DNA of 64,000 bases from Candidatus Gastranaerophilales bacterium (GTDB taxonomy: Bacteria > Cyanobacteriota > Vampirovibrionia > Gastranaerophilales > Gastranaerophilaceae). A program made the position numbers and the translations under genes. The stretch covers positions 636,447-700,446 of the forward strand of contig CALUVT010000001.1 of NCBI GenBank assembly GCA_944324345.1. Reading direction: 5' to 3'. The notes below the pieces were generated by a model that had not been told where the DNA came from, made no database searches, and was given only the letters and a program-made list of their open reading frames with translations. The stretch's first letter is position 1. Every line of letters starts with the position of its first letter. Below are positions 23,573 to 33,708 of this stretch, piece by piece.

Positions 23573-24568
23573 TTAAACTATCAACGCAATGAACGCTGCA
23601 GCAACCATTGCCGGACCAAATGGCATATATGTTCTATTTTCGGGATGTTCTCTCAGTCCTTTGAATATAAGAATACAAGATACAACCCCGAGCAGTGCAA
23701 GAATGAGTGCTCCTATGGCATATAATAATGCCTTATCAGGGGTTACTATTCTAAAATGTTGCAGCAAGTAGAATGTTATAGCGTAAATTACAAATACAAC
23801 AAATGTTGCAAGGGTTTTCCAATCCTTATTTTTTACCAATCCTTTAATAAATATTGGAAGAAATATTATAACTTGAATCAAAACTCCCAATCCCAAAATA
23901 ACAACAAGAGTTCTCCATCCAAACAATGCACCAAGTCCTGCAGCTATAAAGGTATCCCCTTCCCCGAATGCACGTGTTCCTGCAACCAGATAACCTGCTC
24001 TGGCACAAATTTCAAGGATTACTACCCCTGTAATTATACCTAAAAGTGAATTAGTTATAGGATTGTTTAATAATATGTATTTACTGAATTCTAAAGGTGT
24101 TCCGGTATAATGCATTTGCGTGACTGCTATAATTGTTGCTACAACCGCATATAACAGCCCCAAACCTACAAGAATATAAGTGTGTATATCATAAACAACT
24201 TTTTCTTTAATATCAGTTCCGGCAATTACTATAAAAATAGATGAAACTACCCAAACGAAAAGTGTTTGAATGCTAATTCCAAATTTTAGAAACAAAAGTG
24301 TGAAGACTATACCTGTAAACAATTCAACAAGAGGATATTGTATACTGATATGTTCTTTGCAGAAAGCACACTTCCCTCGGAGAAATATATACGATAACAC
24401 CGGAATATTATGCCACCACTTTAAAGGAGTTTGACATTTTGGGCATTTGGAAGCCGGAAAGACGATAGATTCTTCACTTAAAGATCTTAAAATAACTACG
24501 TTCAAAAAACTTCCAATACATAATCCTGTGACAAATACAAGAATTAATATTGTAATTAATGCCTCCAT
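23573..24568 (-). CDS. Prepilin peptidase (A24A, PilD-like)
   Basis: 331 residues, polytopic inner-membrane protein. The N-terminal methyltransferase/zinc domain has C42xxC45 and C67xxC70 (KCPKCQTPLKWW...LRGKCAFC). The aspartyl protease sites are D119 in AGTDIKEKVV and D205 in the FGEGD motif (GxGD). It cleaves prepilin leaders and N-methylates the new N-terminus, and is the natural processing enzyme for the four pilin-like proteins here (9317, 10292, 16124, 57330). It is 15 bases downstream of the sigF-type gene, so the two are probably one operon. Confidence 0.94.
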   Translation of the reverse strand: MEALITILILVFVTGLCIGSFLNVVILRSLSEESIVFPASKCPKCQTPLKWWHNIPVLSYIFLRGKCAFCKEHISIQYPLVELFTGIVFTLLFLKFGISIQTLFVWVVSSIFIVIAGTDIKEKVVYDIHTYILVGLGLLYAVVATIIAVTQMHYTGTPLEFSKYILLNNPITNSLLGIITGVVILEICARAGYLVAGTRAFGEGDTFIAAGLGALFGWRTLVVILGLGVLIQVIIFLPIFIKGLVKNKDWKTLATFVVFVIYAITFYLLQHFRIVTPDKALLYAIGALILALLGVVSCILIFKGLREHPENRTYMPFGPAMVAAAFIALIV

Positions 24569-24583
24569 TTTTTTATATCTCCT

Positions 24584-25372
24584 TTAGTTTTCATCTTTTG
24601 ATTTTATTATCTGGTACATTTTACTGATTGCTTTTTTTAACCTTCTTGAAACTTGCATTTGAGAAATATTAAGTTTTTCGGAAATTTCTCTTTGATTCAT
24701 GTCTTGGTAATAGCTCAACTCTATAATTTTCTGCAAGTCTGGCGGAAGTTTTTTTATAGCCTCCGAAAGCATAATCTTATTCTCATAAGAATTCATAAAG
24801 TCCTGATAATCTCCTGAAGGGATTTTATCAATCAGTGTTAAATCATCATCATCAACGGATGATATTGCCTGATCAAGGGAAAGAGTGCTTTTACACAGCT
24901 CAATTTCCATAACTTCATGGATTTTTTCTACGGGAATTCCTACAACATCTGCTATCTGGTCCTCAGATGGGTCTTCAATCCCCTTATTTTTAAGTTGTTT
25001 TACTGCGGAACTAATCTTAAAAACAAGTTCTTGAAGTTCTCTTGGTGCTTTTATCATTGAAGCTTTGTCTCTCAAGTAATGTTTTATTTCTCCGCGAATG
25101 AAGTATGATGCGTAAGTTTTAAATTTCGCGTTTTTGTCCGGTTTAAAAAACTCTATAGCCTTAATAAGCCCAATGGAACCAACTTGGACTAAATCTTCAT
25201 TGGAAATGCCTGATTGAGAAGATATGCTGCCTGCAATTTTTTTTACAAGCTGCATTGCATTTTCCACAATTGTAATGTGCAACATTCTTTTTTTCTTTTC
25301 ATCAGGACAATTCTTGTACGCTAAAATCTGCGTATCCAAATCGTCATAGTGTTTTTCTTTACTCTCCAACAA
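24584..25372 (-). CDS. SigF/SigB-type (group 3) sigma factor
   Basis: About 262 residues, probably from a TTG at 25372 (or 25369), because GGAG lies 6-9 bases upstream and no ATG is available. Region 2 has EDLVQVGSIGLIKAIEFF-like spacing and FKTYASYFIRGEIKHYLRD; region 3 has IKAPRELQELVFKIS; region 4 has NQREISEKLNISQMQVSRRLKKA. This is the layout of SigB/SigF/SigG factors and cyanobacterial SigF. In Synechocystis SigF is needed for pilin expression (established), which makes its position directly upstream of prepilin peptidase meaningful. No anti-sigma gene is adjacent. Confidence 0.88.
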   Translation of the reverse strand: MLESKEKHYDDLDTQILAYKNCPDEKKKRMLHITIVENAMQLVKKIAGSISSQSGISNEDLVQVGSIGLIKAIEFFKPDKNAKFKTYASYFIRGEIKHYLRDKASMIKAPRELQELVFKISSAVKQLKNKGIEDPSEDQIADVVGIPVEKIHEVMEIELCKSTLSLDQAISSVDDDDLTLIDKIPSGDYQDFMNSYENKIMLSEAIKKLPPDLQKIIELSYYQDMNQREISEKLNISQMQVSRRLKKAISKMYQIIKSKDEN

Positions 25373-25498
25373 AATTATCTCCAATTACATTGATATTATA
25401 TCATAACTTTTGTATTAAAAAAATCATTAAATTTATGTAATATTTAAAGGCATGTTAAATTTTTGTGTTACCATTATATTGATGATGGAGTGAAGAAT

Positions 25499-25780
25499 AT
25501 GATTACGATAAAAGATGTTGAACACGTTGCAAAATTAGCAAGATTAGAATTGACAGAAGAAGAAAAAGAACTTTATACCAAACAACTTGGTGATGTATTA
25601 AAATATGTTGATCAAATGAATGAAGTTGATACATCAAATGTAAAGCCGATGTGCCAAGTTATTGATTTTTATAATGTTATGAGAGAGGATAAAGTTGTTC
25701 AAGAAATTAGCAAAGAAGATTTAATGGCAAATGCTCCGGAGGAAGAAAACGGGTTCTTTAAAGTGCCTAAGATTAATTAA
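25499..25780 (+). CDS. gatC: Asp-tRNA(Asn)/Glu-tRNA(Gln) amidotransferase subunit C
   Basis: 93 residues from the ATG at 25499, set by GGAG 11 bases upstream; in-frame codons from 25463 would add an unlikely tail. Motifs: VEHVAKLARLELTEEEKELY at the start and VLKYVDQMNEVDTSNVKPM in the middle, ending in FFKVPKIN. GatC wraps around GatA and stabilises the GatCAB complex that makes Gln-tRNA and/or Asn-tRNA by transamidation. gatA and gatB are not adjacent, so the genes are scattered, as in cyanobacteria. Confidence 0.95.
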   Translation: MITIKDVEHVAKLARLELTEEEKELYTKQLGDVLKYVDQMNEVDTSNVKPMCQVIDFYNVMREDKVVQEISKEDLMANAPEEENGFFKVPKIN

Positions 25781-25857
25781 TTTCTTGAGTTTTTAATTTT
25801 GTTCGATAATAGTGAATATTTTTATATTTTTGTGTGTCTGGTAGAAGTGCGGGGTAG

Positions 25858-27462
<1,605 letters not shown>

Positions 27463-27593
27463 TTACTTGTCTTTAAATAAAAGAGCCAACAGTCTTTTGT
27501 ATTAAGTTTTAGTTATACGAAAGAAATGCTTGACCTGACTATATTTTGGTAGTACTCTTAATATACTGATAAAATTTATTTGGGGAGATTTTA

Positions 27594-28979
27594 ATGGAAG
27601 AGAATAATATTTTAAAAAAGTTTACCACCGTTCAATTTTTGAATTTTGCATTGGGCTTTTTAGGCTTGCAATTTGCTTGGCAAATGAGAATAATTTTGTC
27701 GGGCCCTGTTACGGAAAGTCTTGGAGCTTCTCCATTTTTGTATGGTTTGATTTGGCTTGCAGGACCTTTTACAGGTATGGTTGTGCAACCCATTGTAGGT
27801 GCGTTGAGCGATAAAACGGTTTCACCATTTGGAAGACGCAGACCATATCTTTTAGGTGGTGCTCTTTTAGCATCAATTGCGTTGTGGATTTTCCCAAATT
27901 CTGCTAATGTTGCAGAGTTTCTTCATAAATTTACGGGGATAAATTTCCCGTCTCTAACGGCTCTTTTGATTGCTGCAATTATGATTTGGATTATTGATGC
28001 GTGTGTAAACGTTGCTCAGGGGCCTTATAGGGCATTAGTTCCGGACGTTGTTCCTGAAGAACAATATTCAATCGCTAATTCATATATCAGCTTGGCTATA
28101 GGACTCGGTTCTGTTATTGCTGCAGGAACTGCTCCTCTTTTAAAATGGGCCTTTGGTTACCAAATGTCAATTACGGCCCAATTTATAATGGCAGCATTAG
28201 CCTTTACACTTGCTATGAGTTGGACTTGTTTTACAATCAAAGAACATCAAACAAGAAAAGAAAATATTAAGGATGTTGCTGTTGCAGATATTTCGGAACC
28301 GACTTTTTGGGATTCATTAAAAAACTTTTTTGCTATGTCTCCTGAGGTTTCAAAGATATGTATAATGCAGTTTTTTACCTGGATAGGCACTATGTGCATG
28401 ATGATATTTTTCACTCAGTATGCTGTTCATACTATCTATTGTGTGCCTGATTTGACTACTGTGGATGATTTTTCAAAACAACTTTTTTCGCAGGCTGTGC
28501 TGAGTGGAACTAATTTTTCGTCTGTGTGTTTTGCAATTTTCAACTTGGTATGTTTTCTGGTTGCTATACCTATTGGGGTATTGTCCGCAAAGTATACAAA
28601 TAAAAAAGTGCATATCATATCTTTAATTACGATGATTTTGGCATATTTGGGTATGTTTTTTACAAAGCAACCGAAGGCTGTAGCTGTTTTAATGGGAGTT
28701 GCTGGTATTGGCTGGGCAAGTATTTGTGCTCTTCCTTTTGCAATGCTTTCTCAATTTATAAAAAAGGGTACGGAAGGTTCTGTAATGGGAATCTTTAATA
28801 TATTTATTGCAGGGCCTCAGGTTTTTGTTTGTACTCTTGTTGCATGGATAATTTCAAAATGTTCTTTCCCTATGGGATCTGATTATATTAATTATCACTG
28901 GGAATATGCATTTTTAATTGGTGCTGTTTGTCTTTTAGTCGCCGCTATTTTTGCAAAAAGTGTTAAAGAAAAGGTGTAA
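27594..28979 (+). CDS. MFS sugar transporter of the sucrose/GPH type
   Basis: 461 residues with about 12 transmembrane helices. The opening LGFLGLQFAWQMRII and LAGPFTGMVVQPIVGALSD, then GRRRPYLLGG, match the SUT/SLC45-like glycoside-pentoside-hexuronide group. A second RYTNKK-like loop (SAKYTNKKVH) begins the C-terminal half. The likely role is proton-coupled uptake of a disaccharide or similar sugar; the substrate cannot be read. GGGGAG lies 7 bases upstream. TTGACC near 27532 may be its -35. The radical SAM gene starts 2 bases after its stop, so they form one operon. Confidence 0.85.
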   Translation: MEENNILKKFTTVQFLNFALGFLGLQFAWQMRIILSGPVTESLGASPFLYGLIWLAGPFTGMVVQPIVGALSDKTVSPFGRRRPYLLGGALLASIALWIFPNSANVAEFLHKFTGINFPSLTALLIAAIMIWIIDACVNVAQGPYRALVPDVVPEEQYSIANSYISLAIGLGSVIAAGTAPLLKWAFGYQMSITAQFIMAALAFTLAMSWTCFTIKEHQTRKENIKDVAVADISEPTFWDSLKNFFAMSPEVSKICIMQFFTWIGTMCMMIFFTQYAVHTIYCVPDLTTVDDFSKQLFSQAVLSGTNFSSVCFAIFNLVCFLVAIPIGVLSAKYTNKKVHIISLITMILAYLGMFFTKQPKAVAVLMGVAGIGWASICALPFAMLSQFIKKGTEGSVMGIFNIFIAGPQVFVCTLVAWIISKCSFPMGSDYINYHWEYAFLIGAVCLLVAAIFAKSVKEKV

Positions 28980-28981
28980 AA

Positions 28982-30385
28982 ATGGAATTACGTCAAAAAA
29001 GAATCCTTCTAATATATCCGCCTTCTCCTGTTTTAAATCGTGAAGATCGTTGTCAGCAACCTACAAAGGATTTAGTTGTTATCCCACCTTTGCCGCCGAC
29101 AGATTTGATGTATTTGGCAGCTATTGCTGAAAAAGAAGGATATGAAGCAAAAATTGAGGATTATAGCCAAGGGGGAGATTTTGAAAGAGATCTTCAGGAA
29201 TTCAGGCCTGATTATCTTGTTGTAAATATTGCGACTCCAACTCTGGAACATGATTTGGGGGCTGTGAAAAAAGCAAAGGATATTTTGCCGGAAATTGTTA
29301 CTATTGCCAAAGGGGCTGCCTTTCTTACTCTTGCAGAAAGGATAATGAAAGAGCATGATGCATTGGATTTTGGTATTCTTGGTGAGGCAGAAGAGACTTT
29401 AAAGGAAATTTTACAAGATAAACAGACAGTTGATATTCTTGGAATCTATTATAAAGAGAATGGGGAAGTTAAGTTTACAGGGAAAAGACAATTTATTGAA
29501 GATTTGGATTCCCTTCCTTTTCCAGCTCGTCATCTAGTTGATAATAATATTTACAGACGCCCTGATAATAATAAAGTTCAGGCAACGATTAAGGTATCAA
29601 GGGGATGTCCGTTTCATTGTTTCTTTTGTCTTGCAACACCTGTTTCTGGATCCAAAGTAAGAAGAAGAAGTCCCGAAAATATTGTCAAAGAGATAAGAGA
29701 ATGTGTTGAAAAGTATAATATTACAAATTTTCTTTTCTGGTCAGATATTTTTAATTTAGATAAGAAATGGACATTGGATTTATGTCAGGCAATTATTGAT
29801 AACGGATTAAAAATTACTTGGTCAGCCAATACAAGGGCTGATACTGCAGATTTAGAGATGGCGAAGATGATGTATAAGTCTGGTTGCCGTTTGGTTAGTA
29901 TAGGAGTTGAAAGCGGCTCCCAGTATATGCTTGAAAAAATGGGTAAAAAAATTACACTTGATGATGTTAGAAGAACTGTGAAAGTTTTTAAACAGGCAAA
30001 AATTAGGATTTATAACTATTTTGTTATAGGTCTTCCTTGGGAAACGGAAGAAACCGTTGAAGATACTATAAAATTTGCAATAGAATTGAATAGTGATTTT
30101 ATAAGCTTTTATACGGCGACACCTTTGCCCGGTTCAAGATTTTTTGATTATGCAATGGAACATAATTTGTTTGATAAAGATACTTCTTTTGAAAATGCAT
30201 ATTTTTATCCGGCAGTTAATACTCATTCTTTATCAAAAGATAGAGTTTTTGAGCTTCATAAATCGGCAATCAAACGTTTTTATTTTAGGCCCCTTTATAT
30301 ATTAAAAATGCTTTTACGAATACGTTCTTTTGCCGAAGTTAGAAGTTATTTCACCGCAGGATTAAATTTACTTTTAAGAAAGTAA
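28982..30385 (+). CDS. Radical SAM protein with degenerate B12-binding-like N-terminus
   Basis: 467 residues. The N-terminal 150 residues have the Rossmann layout of B12-binding radical SAM enzymes (RILLIYPPSPV, PPLPPTDLMYLAAIAEKEGY, GAVKKAKDILPEIVTIAKGA), but the cobalamin motif DxHxxG is replaced by DYSQGGD near 60-66, so cobalamin binding is doubtful. The radical SAM motif is CPFHCFFC (C209, C213, C216). GSQYMLEKMGKKIT and YFVIGLPWE are typical of the P-methylase/BchE-like group. The substrate is unknown; the neighbouring sugar transporter gives no firm clue. Confidence 0.85.
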   Translation: MELRQKRILLIYPPSPVLNREDRCQQPTKDLVVIPPLPPTDLMYLAAIAEKEGYEAKIEDYSQGGDFERDLQEFRPDYLVVNIATPTLEHDLGAVKKAKDILPEIVTIAKGAAFLTLAERIMKEHDALDFGILGEAEETLKEILQDKQTVDILGIYYKENGEVKFTGKRQFIEDLDSLPFPARHLVDNNIYRRPDNNKVQATIKVSRGCPFHCFFCLATPVSGSKVRRRSPENIVKEIRECVEKYNITNFLFWSDIFNLDKKWTLDLCQAIIDNGLKITWSANTRADTADLEMAKMMYKSGCRLVSIGVESGSQYMLEKMGKKITLDDVRRTVKVFKQAKIRIYNYFVIGLPWETEETVEDTIKFAIELNSDFISFYTATPLPGSRFFDYAMEHNLFDKDTSFENAYFYPAVNTHSLSKDRVFELHKSAIKRFYFRPLYILKMLLRIRSFAEVRSYFTAGLNLLLRK

Positions 30386-30485
30386 GAATTTATCTTATCA
30401 AGACCTTTTTTCATTTTATGATTATAAATAATTTAATAGCTTGAGGGTTGATTTTATTTCACTGTGGTGTTAATATTCTCTTACG

Positions 30486-31244
30486 ATGATTGATAAACCT
30501 TTGACAGCTAAAGATAGAATTATTTTAGCACTTGATGTTGATAATTTAAAGGAAGCTGAAAGTCTTGTAAAAGAGCTAAAAGATTATGTTGGTTATTTTA
30601 AAATAGGTCTTCCTCTAATTGTAAATTATGGTTTTGAAGCTTTTCGACTTTTGGAGGAACATGGGGCGAAATGCTATTATGATTGTAAGTTCCATGATAT
30701 TCCGCATTCTGTTCAAAAAGCTTGTATCAGTCTTGTAAAAAATAATATTAACTTTTTTAATGTTCATATTCAGGGTGGATCTAAAATGACTTCTGCTGTT
30801 GTTCGAGCTTCTCGTGCGGCGGCAAAGTCCATGGGTGTGGAACCTCCTACAATTCTTGGTGTCACTTTATTATCAAGTTTTGGACAAAAAACTCTGACAA
30901 CTGAACTTTGTGTAGATCGAAACATTGAAGACTTTGTTCTTCAACTTGCTAAGGTTGCAAAAGAAACAGGACTTGATGGTGTGGTTGCAAGTGCTGAAGA
31001 GGCTAAAAGAATTCGAAAAGAAATCGGTGATGATTTTATTGTTCTTTGTCCTGCGACAAGGCCTACTTGGGCTTCTGTTAATGATCAGGTGCGTGTTGAT
31101 ACGCCAAGGGACGCTATTATGTCCGGAGTTGATTTTATGGTTGTTGGGAGACCGATAACTGCCGCTGATGATCCTATAGGTGCTGCTAATTTGATTATTG
31201 ATGAAATAGAAACCGCTTTGGAGGACAAGAAAGCTTTGAAATAG
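30486..31244 (+). CDS. pyrF: Orotidine 5'-phosphate decarboxylase PyrF
   Basis: 252 residues. The active-site motif is YYDCKFHDIPH, with D66, K68 and D71 in the DxKxxD catalytic array, and LALDVDN at 14-20 binds the base. The phosphate loop is near VVGRPITAADDPIGAA. It converts OMP to UMP in pyrimidine synthesis. No Shine-Dalgarno is obvious before the ATG; TATTCT sits 6 bases upstream, another possible leaderless start. It converges on comEC with a 23-base gap. Confidence 0.95.
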   Translation: MIDKPLTAKDRIILALDVDNLKEAESLVKELKDYVGYFKIGLPLIVNYGFEAFRLLEEHGAKCYYDCKFHDIPHSVQKACISLVKNNINFFNVHIQGGSKMTSAVVRASRAAAKSMGVEPPTILGVTLLSSFGQKTLTTELCVDRNIEDFVLQLAKVAKETGLDGVVASAEEAKRIRKEIGDDFIVLCPATRPTWASVNDQVRVDTPRDAIMSGVDFMVVGRPITAADDPIGAANLIIDEIETALEDKKALK

Positions 31245-31267
31245 TTGATTTCCTGGTTTATGGTTTG

Positions 31268-33652
31268 CTATTTTATGGTTTCGAATTGTTTGGTGAGTTC
31301 AAATTTATGTTTGTCTGTCCTGTATATGTACATTTTATACTGTGTACCGTCTGTAATTATTTTTATGGCGTTGTGTCTGTCTGTTCTGAATATATCTGTG
31401 TTTCTTAGAATATCCAATGTCCCTTTATTTGGGTGTCCGTAAATATTTGGCCCTGTCGATATTATTGAAACCTGAGTATTTAGGTGTTCAAGCATTTCTC
31501 TGTCGACAACTCTCGCTCCTCCGTGGTGTCCGACTTTGAGGATTTCAATTTTGTGCGGGATATTTTGCTTTATGTTATTAAATGTCTCAACTCCTGCATC
31601 TCCGGTGAAAAGTATATCAAAATCTTTGTAGCTTAATAGTGTGATAATGGATTTTTCGTTGTCACCTTCTGCTATATTTGAAAGATAAGTTTGAATATTA
31701 AGGTTTTCTTCTTTATAAATTGATTTGTTGTTGTTTGGAATTTGTGTTGGAATATTTAACTGTTTTATCGTTTTATAGATGTATTTTGATGTAAGCGATT
31801 TATTATCATACGAATTTATGTAGACATTTTTAACATTTAAGTTCTTCATAATGTCTTCAGCTCCACCGGAGTGGTCATTGTCAAAGTGTGTTATTATTAG
31901 GCCTTCAATGTTTTTTATACCTCTGTCTTTAAGATATTTGATGATAATAGAATTTGCCTGAGATTTCCCGCCTTTGTAACCTGCTCTACCTGTGTCAATT
32001 ATAAAGTATTTGTTTATCGGGGTTTTAATCAGAAAACAATCAGCGTTTTGAACATTAAAGGTAATTATTTCTAAATTTCTATTTGGGGAATTTAGAAGCG
32101 AAGCGAGTAGCAAAAAAGTTAGGACAAAACAAGATATTACTATTTTTTTTGAAAATCCTCTCTTAAAACCAAGTGTAAAAATAAGCACTATAGAATAGTA
32201 GACCAATATTTGTATGATACTGGGATGAGTTGTTGTAATCATTGAGCCGCAAAGGTTTGCGAAGAAATTTGAAATATCTACCAGAGAACTTAAAAACAGG
32301 TTAAGGACTGCATCCATGTACATACAGATTTTGTCTGAAAATGGTGTGAACATAGCAATTATTGAGCTTACAAAACCTCCAAAACTGACTACGCTAAGAA
32401 AGGGCATACTTACAATATTTGCAAAAATAGAATACGTGCTGAAGGTATTAAAATAAAACATTTGTATAGGTGCCACCCAAACTTGAGCGACTAATGGGAT
32501 TAATATTGCTCCAACAAGCCAATTCGGTAAGGCTATATTCTTGTATCTTTCAAAAATTACATTTGCAGTTGTGAGAATTCCAAACGTTACAATAAATGAC
32601 AATTGAAAACTGACGTTATTTATAAATGATGGGTTGTAAATAAGCATTATCATAGCGACAAGAGCTAGGAGTGATATACTGTTTGCATCTCTGTCGATGA
32701 TTTTTCCAATTAGTACGAATAAAAGCATAAGAGCTGCCCTGATAACGGAAGCTCCCAGTCCTGTCATCATTGTGTATATTATTACGACAGCCATGCCGCT
32801 TATAACTGTAAGTTTAAACGGTACACGCATCCTTCTTAAAAAGAAGAACCAAAAGCCATATATAAATGCAACGTTCATTCCAGATGCTGCTAAAATGTGT
32901 AGTAACCCGGAATTTATAAACGAGGATTTTATATGTTCCGGAGGAGAAACTGCATCATCTCCGAAAACTATCCCGCCTAAAATTTCTAGATTCGGCGATT
33001 TTAAATATTTAGCGTGAACATTTATTATTTTGTCTCTCAGTTCATTTAATTTTTGTAGAAATTGCCATTTCGTTTCAATATTTTTGTCAAGTTTAACTAT
33101 ATTGTCAGAATAAAATACCGTGTAAGTATCAAAATTTCTCAGATACTTTCCATAGTCAAATTGTGAAGGATTTGTTGAACTAAAAGGTATTCTGAGTTTC
33201 CCGTTAATCTCATAATAATCGCCGATTTTACATTTTTCAAAGTCTCTGCTATCAGAACTTACTAGAGTTTTCCCATGGATTTGTTGATTATTAATTTTAT
33301 CCACTTTAAAGAAAAATTTTGTTCTATTTCTTGAACCTGTCTCAGGTATAGATATAACTTGCCCCTGAATTTTTGCATCAGTAGGTGCTAATTGTAAAAG
33401 CCCATCTGTTGTATCTATTCTGAAATATGCATTAAAAAATCCTAAATAAAAAATAAATATCCAAAAAATTATGTACCTATATGGTATGTAGTTTTTTAAT
33501 ATTGCAACAATTCCAACAAGGCTTATTAATGAAGCACATAAAATGCTGTAATCATAATAATATGTCAGTATCCCTATCATAAAAAGCAATGCGGTAATAA
33601 ACATTACAGCATTTTTGTTTTCTAAAAATAAGTTGACTTCCGCTCTCTTCAC
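31268..33652 (-). CDS. comEC: DNA uptake protein ComEC/Rec2
   Basis: 794 residues, full three-domain form. N-terminal hydrophobic helices and an OB-like DUF4131 (about 40-190) are followed by the Competence domain (about 225-490) with LHILAASGMNVAFIYG, and a C-terminal metallo-beta-lactamase domain with ITHFDNDHSGG and VGHHGG. It forms the inner-membrane channel for single-stranded DNA during transformation. The start is a GTG at 33652, and TATAAT lies exactly 6 bases upstream on the minus strand, suggesting a leaderless mRNA. Together with pilin-like genes and prepilin peptidase it points to competence. Confidence 0.94.
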   Translation of the reverse strand: MKRAEVNLFLENKNAVMFITALLFMIGILTYYYDYSILCASLISLVGIVAILKNYIPYRYIIFWIFIFYLGFFNAYFRIDTTDGLLQLAPTDAKIQGQVISIPETGSRNRTKFFFKVDKINNQQIHGKTLVSSDSRDFEKCKIGDYYEINGKLRIPFSSTNPSQFDYGKYLRNFDTYTVFYSDNIVKLDKNIETKWQFLQKLNELRDKIINVHAKYLKSPNLEILGGIVFGDDAVSPPEHIKSSFINSGLLHILAASGMNVAFIYGFWFFFLRRMRVPFKLTVISGMAVVIIYTMMTGLGASVIRAALMLLFVLIGKIIDRDANSISLLALVAMIMLIYNPSFINNVSFQLSFIVTFGILTTANVIFERYKNIALPNWLVGAILIPLVAQVWVAPIQMFYFNTFSTYSIFANIVSMPFLSVVSFGGFVSSIIAMFTPFSDKICMYMDAVLNLFLSSLVDISNFFANLCGSMITTTHPSIIQILVYYSIVLIFTLGFKRGFSKKIVISCFVLTFLLLASLLNSPNRNLEIITFNVQNADCFLIKTPINKYFIIDTGRAGYKGGKSQANSIIIKYLKDRGIKNIEGLIITHFDNDHSGGAEDIMKNLNVKNVYINSYDNKSLTSKYIYKTIKQLNIPTQIPNNNKSIYKEENLNIQTYLSNIAEGDNEKSIITLLSYKDFDILFTGDAGVETFNNIKQNIPHKIEILKVGHHGGARVVDREMLEHLNTQVSIISTGPNIYGHPNKGTLDILRNTDIFRTDRHNAIKIITDGTQYKMYIYRTDKHKFELTKQFETIK

Positions 33653-33708
33653 AAGTTAATTATATGACAAATTATTTCTTCTTGACATTAAAAATTGTAA
33701 ATAAAACT

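Noticed and set aside
27463..27593. Riboswitch upstream of the sugar transporter gene.
   Set aside because: No paired aptamer-like core or terminator and antiterminator is visible in the 131-base gap, only a weak AAAAGA/TCTTTT hairpin and a possible promoter.
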